Positions 1-5,635 of a DNA stretch of 5,925 bases are shown piece after piece. A program made the position numbers and the translations under genes. Origin of the DNA: Thermoguttaceae bacterium (GTDB lineage Bacteria; Planctomycetota; Planctomycetia; Pirellulales; Thermoguttaceae); the NCBI GenBank assembly GCA_017454585.1, contig JAFTCU010000236.1, forward strand, positions 1 through 5,925, given 5' to 3'. Under the pieces are notes generated by a model. The model searched no databases, was not told the DNA's origin, and worked only from the letters and a program-made list of their open reading frames with translations. How positions within the stretch are numbered: the first letter of the stretch is position 1; every line of letters starts with the position of its first letter.

Positions 1-20
1 CATGTCTCACACATACGCAT
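1..20 (-). CDS. Start of an unknown gene, running off the left edge
   Basis: Read on the minus strand, ATG at 20 opens a frame that begins M-R-M-C-E-T and leaves the window after six codons. A good ribosome binding site, AAGGAG (29-34), sits 8 bases before it. A perfect TATAAT with a TTG-type -35 box lies further upstream (107-134), implying a leader of about 80 bases. These three signals together, and not the coding sequence itself, support a gene here. A second ATG two codons in is a possible alternative start. Nothing can be said about function. Confidence 0.5.
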
Positions 21-42
21 TATATGGACTCCTTTCTTAATA

Positions 43-64
43 CTAAGGCGTTTATCTTCCTTAG
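43..64 (-). other. Small hairpin in the leader of the left-edge gene
   Basis: CTAAGG and CCTTAG form a perfect 6-bp stem around a 10-base loop in the inferred 5' leader of the left-edge gene. It ends about 8 bases before the AAGGAG ribosome binding site. It could modulate translation or protect the 5' end, but the stem is short and could be chance in A/T-rich DNA. Confidence 0.3.
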
Positions 65-106
65 CTGAAAAACTATCTAAATCTTCAAAAACTGTTTATT
101 AGATAA

Positions 107-134
107 ATTATACATCAGGTTTCAGAATTTACAA
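107..134 (-). promoter_or_regulatory. Sigma70-type promoter for the left-edge gene
   Basis: On the minus strand TTGTAA (129-134) and a perfect TATAAT (107-112) are separated by 16 bases. Transcription would start near 100, leaving a leader of roughly 80 bases. The rest of the gene-free spacer 21-313 is A/T-rich. It holds a 12-base palindrome AGGCAAAAGCCT (291-302) just behind the DUF1559 stop, which is at best a weak terminator. I see no gene in this spacer. Confidence 0.55.
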
Positions 135-313
135 CATTTTTTTGGCGAAATTTTTTAAAAAAGTTAAAATTTTAGTCAAACTCTAAAAATTCATCCCTGA
201 ACTGAGTACTCAATATTGGAACAGAAGATCGAGATGTTGAAAACCGACCAAAATTGAGAGAAAACAATCCCCCATTGCAGAAATAAAGGAAGGCAAAAGC
301 CTCGTCCCCGTAA

Positions 314-1285
314 TTATTGCGGGATCTGAACCGCCTGGCCGTCGGCGCGGTAGCCGAGATACTGGTGGACGGCGAGGTCGATACTATAACTGATACGTTG
401 GGCGGAGCCGTCGCACATCGTCATGCCGAAGGTTCCTGCGTGGGCGCTTCCGAAACGGCCGCTTCCAATGTCGAACCCGGTACGATCCTGGCAGGGCTGA
501 GACTGCACTGCGCGGAGAATATCGTGGTCCGTCCCGATCAGAGCCGATTCATTATCCTGGCCGTCCGTGTTGCCGGCCTCGTATTTTTCCGGAGCGAGGT
601 ACTTTTCTCCGAGCAGGTACGTATTGGTCGTTCCGTCGCGGACTTCACCAACGGTGATCTCGCTGCGGGCGAAAATGACCCCCTTGGATTTGCTGGTCGT
701 GTCGGCCCAGGAGTTGGTATCGCAGAGCTGTTTTGCGGCGGCCACCGTTTGAGGCTGGTTCTGGGTGCCGGTCGTGTTTCCCTCGTTGCCCACGTAGTCG
801 GTCTTGCTTCCCTGCGTGTGGCGTGAGGCGTTCACCGGGTAAACCGCGCCGGAAGTCGGGTACTGTTTCACCGTGCGGCGGCTCGGGCAGAGGATCGTGC
901 CGATAGGCGTCTCGCAGCGGGTTTTCGCGTTACTCATCTGCGGCTCACCCGAGCTGAATTTATCGCCGTCGGCGCCCATCTGGTACATGGCGTTCTGCTC
1001 AATGAAGGGGAGGATCGAGTAGATCCAGCCGCCGCCCTGGTTCTTGCCGAAACCCTGGTCCGGGTCGCCGGTGAAGTACCACCACCAGCCGGCGGAGGGG
1101 TACTTTTTCGTCGTCGATTCGTGATTGAGGCAGGCCAGACCGAGCTGCTTCAAATTGTTGCCGCACTGCATCTGACGCGCCGCCTCACGTGCCTGCTGGA
1201 CAGCCGGAAGGAGCAGCCCCACCAGCATTCCAATGATCGCGATGACGACCAGAAGTTCCACGAGTGTAAAAGCATTTCGTTTCAT
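314..1285 (-). CDS. DUF1559 protein with type IV pilin-like N-terminus and H-X9-DG motif
   Basis: This 323-residue protein starts M-K-R-N-A then [12 protein letters not shown], the class III (prepilin peptidase) signal: cleavage is expected after Ala5, leaving Phe6 with Glu10 at +5, followed by a hydrophobic helix to about residue 28. The next stretch, [15 protein letters not shown], is the usual DUF1559 continuation. Near the C-terminus His282, nine residues, then Asp292-Gly293 match the H-X9-DG motif exactly. The family is known from planctomycetes, often in many copies per genome, and is thought to be an exported pseudopilin-like surface protein of unknown role. I chose ATG at 1285 because GGGGGA lies 4 bases upstream; an in-frame TTG at 1297 would overlap that binding site. 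The cupin gene ends 42 bases upstream on the same strand, so the two are probably co-transcribed. Confidence 0.93.
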   Translation of the reverse strand: MKRNAFTLVELLVVIAIIGMLVGLLLPAVQQAREAARQMQCGNNLKQLGLACLNHESTTKKYPSAGWWWYFTGDPDQGFGKNQGGGWIYSILPFIEQNAMYQMGADGDKFSSGEPQMSNAKTRCETPIGTILCPSRRTVKQYPTSGAVYPVNASRHTQGSKTDYVGNEGNTTGTQNQPQTVAAAKQLCDTNSWADTTSKSKGVIFARSEITVGEVRDGTTNTYLLGEKYLAPEKYEAGNTDGQDNESALIGTDHDILRAVQSQPCQDRTGFDIGSGRFGSAHAGTFGMTMCDGSAQRISYSIDLAVHQYLGYRADGQAVQIPQ

Positions 1286-1327
1286 GATTTCCCCCAATAT
1301 TGTAGTGAATCCCGGTGTTGTGAAGGG

Positions 1328-1690
1328 TCAAAGTGTTTCGTTCCTGTGGGCGAGTTCCATCGCGAAGGCCGGCAGGCAGACGGAAATGTAATCGGCCCCG
1401 GGTTCCTCCGGCGAGGAGTACTGCACCAGTTCACCCGCGGGGGTCAGAATGGCCTGATTCTCACGCACGACCGTAACGGAACCGTCCTCGGCGGTGATGT
1501 AGAGCGCACCCTTCAGAACGAGAGTGAACTCGTCAAATTCAGGACGCTGGGCCGGTTCACTCCAGCCCGCCCTGCTCGTCAGCCGCCCGATGCTGATGCG
1601 CGTGTCGCCGGAGCTGATCCGCCCGAAAAACTCCGTGATGCTCATCGAATCGTCTGGAAAACGAACCGGCGCGGTAATTAGCTTGAACAT
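1328..1690 (-). CDS. Small single-domain cupin without metal-binding histidines
   Basis: A 120-residue protein that fills one cupin beta-barrel. Motif 1 is recognisable at residues 48-61 (Q-R-P-E-F-D-E-F-T-L-V-L-K-G), with the conserved Glu54 and Gly61. The two usual His ligands are replaced by Gln48 and Pro50. Motif 2 (P84-A-G-E-L-V) has Val89 where His is expected, and the only His in the protein is at 115. Metal-dependent catalysis is therefore unlikely; a ligand-binding or regulatory role is an inference. The ATG at 1690 is preferred because GAGG lies 6 bases before it. The upstream in-frame ATG at 1702 has no binding site and would add four residues. It precedes the DUF1559 gene by 42 bases. 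A terminator-like hairpin sits 34 bases upstream of the start and could act as an attenuator. Confidence 0.85.
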   Translation of the reverse strand: MFKLITAPVRFPDDSMSITEFFGRISSGDTRISIGRLTSRAGWSEPAQRPEFDEFTLVLKGALYITAEDGSVTVVRENQAILTPAGELVQYSSPEEPGADYISVCLPAFAMELAHRNETL

Positions 1691-1723
1691 TTCAAACCTC
1701 ATTTGGGACCGAAATGGAATTTC

Positions 1724-1770
1724 AAAAAAACGACGTTTTTCTCATTTTACCACCGGAGGCCAAAAACGTC
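1724..1770 (-). terminator. Terminator-like hairpin ahead of the cupin gene
   Basis: Read on the minus strand, GACGTTTTT (1762-1770) and AAAAACGTC (1732-1740) form a perfect 9-bp stem around a 21-base loop, followed by G and seven T (1724-1730). This is the form of an intrinsic terminator, although the stem is A/T-rich and the loop large. It may end the ASCH transcript, more than 200 bases behind that gene's stop. Alternatively it may lie in the cupin leader as an attenuator. No convincing promoter is visible between it and the cupin start. Confidence 0.45.
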
Positions 1771-1798
1771 AAGGGGGAAAAGCGGCGGATCTGGAAAA

Positions 1799-1824
1799 AA
1801 TCTCCGAAAGATGCAGAATCTCCG
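1799..1824. repeat. Direct repeat AATCTCCG, 18-base period
   Basis: AATCTCCG occurs at 1799-1806 and again at 1817-1824, in the spacer upstream of the cupin. An 18-base period is close to two helical turns minus three bases, so regulator binding on one face is only a loose possibility. No partner regulator gene is visible. Confidence 0.25.
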
Positions 1825-1839
1825 CAAAACTAACTCACC

Positions 1840-1896
1840 GTGGACATGGACAACGGACAAAAATATATGGTTTTTCTGTCCACTGTCCGTGTCCAC
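1840..1896. repeat. Long imperfect palindrome built of GGAC units
   Basis: The left arm 1840-1863 and right arm 1871-1896 form a stem of about 24 bp around a 7-base loop. Each arm is itself made of GGAC spaced every 6-7 bases. Read as plus-strand RNA the outer 19 bp contain one G-U pair and two A-C mismatches. Read as minus-strand RNA they contain one A-C mismatch and two G-U pairs, so folding is better in the direction of the flanking genes. It lies between the ASCH stop and the cupin start. It could be a transcript-end structure or a dispersed palindromic repeat of the REP/MITE type. Confidence 0.6.
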
Positions 1897-1979
1897 ATCC
1901 TTTCAAATCGAGAAAAACGCACGAAGAAGAATCATCGACTCACACCATTTTAAGAATTGGCCGGGTTTTCAGGGAAAAT

Positions 1980-2786
1980 TCACTCTTTCCTCGTAGAGGT
2001 TTGCTGGCCGACCCAGTGTTCCACGGCGTACTGCCACTCCGTCCAGGCCGAGCATATCTCGGTGGCGATCCAGTTGATTTCTTCCCACTGTTCCCCGGTA
2101 CACAAATCCCTCATGAGACTCCTCAGCCGGTAACCGTCCAGGGTCGGAATACCACGTTCATCCCGCGGAGCCTGAAGGAAAAGAGCAAAAAAGTCCTGCG
2201 ACTTGCCCGGTTCATGGTTCCAGTCACAAACGTTCCTGTTCACCCGGCAGCGTTGAACCATTTTCTCCACGATGTCAGCCTCGGTCATCTGCCGGGGGGC
2301 TTCTTCAGATGAGTGTAATTTCCTGTGATCCTCACACTCCAGCCGGTGTTTGTATTGCTCCAGCCTTTTGCTAAATTCCCGCTTCATCTCCAACGCAAAA
2401 TTTACAACGGCGGGAGTTTCACTGGATCGCGGAACGACAATTTTCTTTGGAACAGGTCTGGACTTCCGGGTTGGCGCCGGCTTTTCCTCCTCATTTTCTT
2501 TCAGAAGATGAAAACGAATTCTGTAGAAATTAAGGGCTCCATCCCCATAAATATCGTGGAGTTCTTTTTTCAGAGCGTCAAGCGACGAAAAACCGTCGGG
2601 GATCGCGTCGGCATCCGTCAAATCATCAAGCGAAACTTTCTCAACAGAATCGATCCATATCGGACCGACGCCAGGAATTGTGTCTTTCTGGCCCGCACGA
2701 ACACGCGCGGTTTTCCAATTCCGCAGGGTTTGGGTCTTCTCACCGCTGCGGATCGCGTCCAAAAATTTCCGCTTGAATAAAAGCAT
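1980..2786 (-). CDS. ASCH-domain protein with an uncharacterised C-terminal domain
   Basis: A 268-residue soluble protein without signal or membrane segment. Residues 1-95 look like an ASCH (PUA-like) domain: an N-terminal strand, then F-L-D-A-I-R-S-G-E-K-T-Q-T-L-R (residues 8-22, with Gly15, Lys17 and Arg22), an I-W-I-D-S-V-E-K strand, and a D-D-L-T...D-G-F-S-S-L-D-A-L-K-K-E-L segment. ASCH domains are proposed to bind RNA or nucleotides, and some relatives act on modified nucleosides. A charged, Pro/Lys-rich linker spans about 96-125. The remainder (about 129-268) is predicted mostly helical, rich in Trp and with scattered Cys (151, 180, 187, 229, 245), and I do not recognise it. The start follows the acidic-repeat gene by 17 bases and has no obvious Shine-Dalgarno sequence, so translational coupling is plausible. 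Confidence 0.8.
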   Translation of the reverse strand: MLLFKRKFLDAIRSGEKTQTLRNWKTARVRAGQKDTIPGVGPIWIDSVEKVSLDDLTDADAIPDGFSSLDALKKELHDIYGDGALNFYRIRFHLLKENEEEKPAPTRKSRPVPKKIVVPRSSETPAVVNFALEMKREFSKRLEQYKHRLECEDHRKLHSSEEAPRQMTEADIVEKMVQRCRVNRNVCDWNHEPGKSQDFFALFLQAPRDERGIPTLDGYRLRSLMRDLCTGEQWEEINWIATEICSAWTEWQYAVEHWVGQQTSTRKE

Positions 2787-2803
2787 AAAATCAGAGGGAA
2801 AGA

Positions 2804-3154
2804 CTATTCATCTTCCTCTTCATCCTCTTCGTCGTCCCAATCGTCGTCTTCGTCGTCCCAATCGTCGTCTTCGTCGTCCCAGTCCTCGTCTTCGTCTTCA
2901 TCATCCCATTCGTCTTCGTCGTCGTCCCATTCGTCTTCGTCTTCCTCGTCCCAGTCGTCTTCATCATCTTCATCCTCGTCTTCGTCCCAGTCATCCTCAT
3001 CATCTTCGTCCCAGTCATCGTCCATTTCGTCGTCCTGGTTTTCGTCGTAGTCACTGTAAGCCATCATCTGGCACGGCGGAAGGGTAAAAGATTCACGCTC
3101 GGAATCAGAAACCAGTTCAAAATTGAAGCCATTTTCAGCAAAAGACTTACGCAT
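2804..3154 (-). CDS. Hyperacidic Asp/Glu/Trp-repeat protein
   Basis: This 116-residue protein has two parts. Residues 1-40 are an ordinary mixed segment containing R-E-S-F-T-L-P-P-C-Q-M-M-A-Y. Of residues 41-116, 67 of 76 are Asp or Glu; the other nine are Met44 and eight Trp at 48, 56, 68, 76, 83, 92, 99 and 106, mostly 7-9 apart. There is no signal peptide. ATG at 3154 is supported by AGGAG 8 bases upstream. The tail must be disordered or cation/protein-binding; possible roles such as nucleic-acid mimicry, metal binding or chaperoning are speculation. Two other frames and the opposite strand also stay open through the repeat, but only this frame has a binding site and a non-repetitive N-terminus. 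The ASCH gene follows after 17 bases, which suggests an operon. Confidence 0.8.
   Translation of the reverse strand: MRKSFAENGFNFELVSDSERESFTLPPCQMMAYSDYDENQDDEMDDDWDEDDEDDWDEDEDEDDEDDWDEEDEDEWDDDEDEWDDEDEDEDWDDEDDDWDDEDDDWDDEEDEEEDE
2830..2892. repeat. 21-bp tandem repeat, three copies, inside the acidic-repeat gene
   Basis: Two identical 21-bp units (2830-2850 and 2851-2871) are followed by a third (2872-2892) with two mismatches. Each encodes seven residues of the D/E/W tail. The wider region up to about 3050 is a degraded version of the same GTC/TTC-rich pattern. Because the unit is a multiple of three, gain or loss of copies would keep the frame and change tail length. Confidence 0.85.
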
Positions 3155-3316
3155 GTGTATTTCTCCTCATGAAAATTCTTGAGAAATTCTGGAAAAAAAA
3201 CAAAAAATGAAGCAAATTTCAAAATACTAAACGGTTTTTCGGCTCTCATCCAAAAAATCTTTCGATGTATTTCTTTTTTTTCGTGATTTTATGGAGATTT
3301 TTGAGAAAATAAACCG

Positions 3317-4027
3317 TTAAATATCCACTTTCGGAAGCTGAAGCAGGCTTTTCAGGCCGAAAACTTCGAGGAACTTCTTCGTCGTTCGGTAAAGGCGAGG
3401 CCGACCCAGTTCAGGACTGCGTCCCGCGATGCGGATCAAATCCTTGCCGAGTAGTTGGCGCAAGATCTCCATGCACGACTGAACACCTCGCACCGCCTCG
3501 ATTTCCGCACGGGTCACGGGGGTAGAGTATGCCTCCCGGTACGCGATGATCGCAAGCGTCTCCATCGCCGGCGGAGAAAGACGGATCTCAGGACTTTCCT
3601 GATTCGCCACACCCACCTGACGGCAAAGCTGACGAAGCCAGGGCGTGAACTGTGGCCGCGTCCGAAGCTGAAAGCCACGGGCGAATTCCAGAATACGAAA
3701 CGCCGTACGTGTGCCGTCATAAATCTGGTTCAGCTTCCGAATACCGTCAACCACCTGCGAGGTTTCACCCGTGTTCAGGAACTGCGCCAAACGCTGGGCG
3801 CTAAGCGGTTCACGAGTCAGGAAAAGCAGCGCCTCAAGCGAACGCATAAAGTCCGTCCGTTCCGGAAGCTCGCCTGAAAGCGGGACCTCCTGAAACGGCA
3901 AAACCTTCACCTCCGGCTTGCGCTTTTTCGGCGTCACGCTCCGAAATCGCCCACGCCACGGAACGAGCCTTTTACGGTATGTCCCCGGACCAAACTGTCT
4001 GCTCTTGAATGGAAATCTTTTCTTCAT
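3317..4027 (-). CDS. scpB: Segregation and condensation protein B (ScpB)
   Basis: ScpB dimers bind ScpA and, with SMC, form the condensin that organises the chromosome in the cytoplasm. The first winged helix begins at R-S-L-E-A-L-L-F-L (62-70) with P-L-S-A-Q-R-L. The second carries M-E-T-L-A-I-I-A-Y-R (155-164), P-V-T-R-A-E-I-E-A-V-R-G-V (170-182), L-L-G-K-D-L-I-R-I-A-G-R (192-203), G-R-P-R-L-Y-R-T-T-K-K-F-L (208-220) and F-G-L-K-S-L (223-228). About 60 basic residues precede the domain, which is longer than in many ScpB proteins. Compared with the usual Y-R-Q-P-V-T there appear to be about four extra residues at 165-169. ATG at 4027 is only 6 bases after a TATACT box, so the message may be leaderless; Met61 (3847) is a shorter alternative without a good binding site. 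No scpA is adjacent. Confidence 0.93.
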   Translation of the reverse strand: MKKRFPFKSRQFGPGTYRKRLVPWRGRFRSVTPKKRKPEVKVLPFQEVPLSGELPERTDFMRSLEALLFLTREPLSAQRLAQFLNTGETSQVVDGIRKLNQIYDGTRTAFRILEFARGFQLRTRPQFTPWLRQLCRQVGVANQESPEIRLSPPAMETLAIIAYREAYSTPVTRAEIEAVRGVQSCMEILRQLLGKDLIRIAGRSPELGRPRLYRTTKKFLEVFGLKSLLQLPKVDI

Positions 4028-4033
4028 CAGCTA

Positions 4034-4039
4034 AGTATA
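4034..4039 (-). promoter_or_regulatory. Candidate -10 box of scpB, implying a leaderless message
   Basis: TATACT on the minus strand ends 6 bases before the scpB ATG, so transcription would start at or next to the A of the start codon. No good -35 box is present; the region upstream on that strand is a T-rich run. If this box is false, scpB starts further downstream or has an unseen promoter. Confidence 0.4.
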
Positions 4040-4161
4040 GCGAAAAATGAAAAAAAAGAAAAGGGAGGGGAAGCGTTTTTTTGGAAAAAAATGTAAAATT
4101 TCCAGCAGGAAACCAACCTTTGTTTCATTTTCGCGCCACTCCCGCGCACAAGAGCCGAGGA

Positions 4162-4187
4162 GTTGAAAAAGCCAATCGGCTTTTAAC
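4162..4187. repeat. Terminator-like palindrome between scpB and the cytochrome gene
   Basis: AAAAGCC (4167-4173) and GGCTTTT (4178-4184) pair perfectly around AATC. GTT (4162-4164) and AAC (4185-4187) extend the stem across a two-base bulge. With A residues on one side and T on the other it resembles a short bidirectional terminator, but neither divergent neighbour ends here. It lies 50 bases upstream of the cytochrome -35 box. A second, shorter inverted repeat, TGGAAA...TTTCCA, spans 4082-4104. The rest of the 4028-4299 spacer shows no gene. Confidence 0.4.
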
Positions 4188-4236
4188 GTCTAAGGTCTTC
4201 CCAATGCAAACCAACTCCCAAATTTCTCCCCCCCTC

Positions 4237-4264
4237 TTGCGATTTGTTTCAAATCGGTTATAAT
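4237..4264 (+). promoter_or_regulatory. Sigma70-type promoter of the cytochrome gene
   Basis: TTGCGA (4237-4242) and a perfect TATAAT (4259-4264) are 16 bases apart. Transcription should start near 4271, giving a leader of about 28 bases that carries AAGGAG (4289-4294), 5 bases before the ATG at 4300. The promoter, ribosome binding site and start codon fit together well. Confidence 0.8.
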
Positions 4265-4299
4265 TAGGATGATTGACCTGCATATTTGAAGGAGCCCAA

Positions 4300-4932
4300 A
4301 TGAAACCCAGCCTTTTTATCTGTTTTGCCCTTTTTTCCATGGCGTCTGTCTTTGCTCAGGAGACATTCCGGGCAGAGCCTGTTCAGATCGGTGAAAATCT
4401 GAAACTCGTTGCTCCCCACGATAATTCTGTAGTCGTTCAGAGTCGCATTTGGCTGATCCTCAAGGGTGATCTGCCGGCCGACACCGTTCTGTTCAATGGC
4501 AAACCGCTCAAGTGGGATAAACATTTCGGCGGGGATGTACACGTAGGGATCCTCGGGATGGAAATCGGTCAGCAAAGCCTTCAGATTGGTGAGAAAGAGC
4601 TGCATTTCGTGCTTGGCCGCAACGATAAAGACCACGCGGGTGACCCGAGCTGGAACGTGTACCGCCTGCACAATATGAAGCCAGGGCCGAACCCGTGCGG
4701 AAGGTGCCACGAGACCGTGAAGAATGAAGGGGATGGACTCATTCACGTCGGTGAACTTATGACCCCCGCGGACGCCTGCTACAAGTGCCACATTTCCGAG
4801 AAGCTGGACGAGCAGCATGAAACAACGAAGCTCGAAGAGAACTGGCGCGAAAACTGCCGTGACTGCCATTTCATCCACGCCTCACCGCACGATCATCTTC
4901 TGCGTCAGCCGAGAGAAACGTACCTGAAATAA
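4300..4932 (+). CDS. Exported triheme cytochrome c
   Basis: A 210-residue protein with a signal peptide: Lys2, a hydrophobic core to about residue 18, and likely cleavage after S-V-F-A (residue 19). Residues 25-115 look like a beta-rich domain (L-V-A-P-H...I-W-L-I-L-K-G-D-L-P) of unknown role. The C-terminal part carries three covalent heme sites, CGRCH (133-137), CYKCH (160-164) and CRDCH (186-190). Further histidines (112, 125, 149, 173, 193, 197, 199) could serve as distal ligands. The close spacing resembles the doubled CxxCH type of small multiheme cytochromes. It should act outside the cytoplasmic membrane in electron transfer, with partners unknown. ATG at 4300 is chosen for its AAGGAG and signal peptide; the upstream ATG at 4273 is at the transcription start. 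It is apparently monocistronic, and the HAD gene converges 15 bases beyond its stop. Confidence 0.9.
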   Translation: MKPSLFICFALFSMASVFAQETFRAEPVQIGENLKLVAPHDNSVVVQSRIWLILKGDLPADTVLFNGKPLKWDKHFGGDVHVGILGMEIGQQSLQIGEKELHFVLGRNDKDHAGDPSWNVYRLHNMKPGPNPCGRCHETVKNEGDGLIHVGELMTPADACYKCHISEKLDEQHETTKLEENWRENCRDCHFIHASPHDHLLRQPRETYLK

Positions 4933-4947
4933 TGCTGCGCAAGCGAT

Positions 4948-5601
4948 TCAAAACCGGTCGATCACTTCGTAAAAGTCGCGAATGACTTCGTACGGGTAGG
5001 CCGAATAATCGCGCCCGTCCGAGTCCACGAGGATGATCTTTCCCGGGTTTGCGGCACGAGCGGCCTGGATCCCGGGCGGAGAGTCTTCAAAAATCAGAAC
5101 GTCTTTCGGTTCGCAGCCTATGTTCCGCATCGCCTTGAGGTACATCGCCGGGTCGGGTTTTCCGGCAATGGTACCATCGAGAAAGACCAGGTCCTCGAAG
5201 CGGAACCAGCGGTCCAGGCGCGAAAACTCGTAGAAAAACTGCACGTTGGAGAGATACGACGCGGTGGCGATCGTGAACGGAAGGCCGACCGTCTTCAAGT
5301 GGTCCAGAAGCTCCTCCACGCCCGCCGCAAGCTGGAGGTTTTTCTCGACGCAGATCTCGCGGTAAATGCGTTCTTTTTCTTCAGCCTCGAAAGCGGATTC
5401 TTCCGGGGTGAGTTTCCCCTCGAAGAGAATATTCAGGATCGCCTCGTTCGTCTTGCCGTGGACTTTCTTGTAGAAATCTTCGAGAGTCAGCGGGATCCCA
5501 CGCTCGGCGCAGTACTTGAACCACGCCTCGATGTGGAGCGGCGTGTCCCAGAAAAGCGTTCCGTTATAGTCGAATACGATCCCTTTGCAGTTTTCTTTCA
5601 T
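4948..5601 (-). CDS. HAD-family hydrolase, beta-phosphoglucomutase-like
   Basis: A 217-residue cytoplasmic protein of the length usual for this HAD subfamily. Motif I is F-D-Y-N-G-T-L-F-W-D (10-19), with nucleophile Asp11. Motif II is A-T-A-S with Thr113, motif III is G-K-P-D-P with Lys148, and motif IV is F-E-D-S-P-P-G-I (171-178), with Glu172 and Asp173 for magnesium. A helical cap lies between motifs I and II (about 20-95). The second Asp of the usual DxD, the general acid/base, is Asn13, so it may be a phosphatase with altered chemistry and not a true mutase. The substrate is probably a small phosphorylated compound. Divergence from a GH13 gene hints at sugar phosphates. ATG at 5601 has only a weak AGG 9 bases upstream; the frame has no better start. 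Confidence 0.88.
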   Translation of the reverse strand: MKENCKGIVFDYNGTLFWDTPLHIEAWFKYCAERGIPLTLEDFYKKVHGKTNEAILNILFEGKLTPEESAFEAEEKERIYREICVEKNLQLAAGVEELLDHLKTVGLPFTIATASYLSNVQFFYEFSRLDRWFRFEDLVFLDGTIAGKPDPAMYLKAMRNIGCEPKDVLIFEDSPPGIQAARAANPGKIILVDSDGRDYSAYPYEVIRDFYEVIDRF

Positions 5602-5635
5602 TTTTTGGCCTATCCCGTTTTCTAACCTCGGTACT

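Noticed and set aside
317..826. 169-codon plus-strand frame opposite the DUF1559 gene
   Set aside because: It is antisense to a clear family member and has no recognisable motif or binding site.
1840..1896. CRISPR or phage attachment site for the GGAC repeats
   Set aside because: The units are only 6-7 bases, lack spacers, and no cas, integrase or transposase gene is present.
1524..2312. 262-codon plus-strand frame across the cupin, spacer and ASCH gene
   Set aside because: It crosses two genes on the other strand and a low-complexity spacer, and shows no domain.
2791..3054. Minus-strand frame of Thr, Lys and Met repeats
   Set aside because: It is the shifted frame of the D/E/W repeat, lacking the binding site and unique head of the 3154 start.
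2680..3087. Plus-strand reading frame rich in Arg, Leu and Pro
   Set aside because: It is the antisense of the acidic-repeat gene; its Arg/Pro repeat follows from the repeat DNA, and it has no ribosome binding site.
3455..3877. 140-codon plus-strand frame inside scpB
   Set aside because: It is antisense to a strongly conserved gene and has no family features.
4133..4190. tRNA or small structured RNA in the scpB-cytochrome spacer
   Set aside because: Only a short palindrome is seen; there is no cloverleaf, T-loop or anticodon arm.
4264..4878. 204-codon minus-strand frame opposite the cytochrome
   Set aside because: The plus strand holds three heme motifs, a signal peptide, a promoter and a binding site; the opposite frame has none of these.
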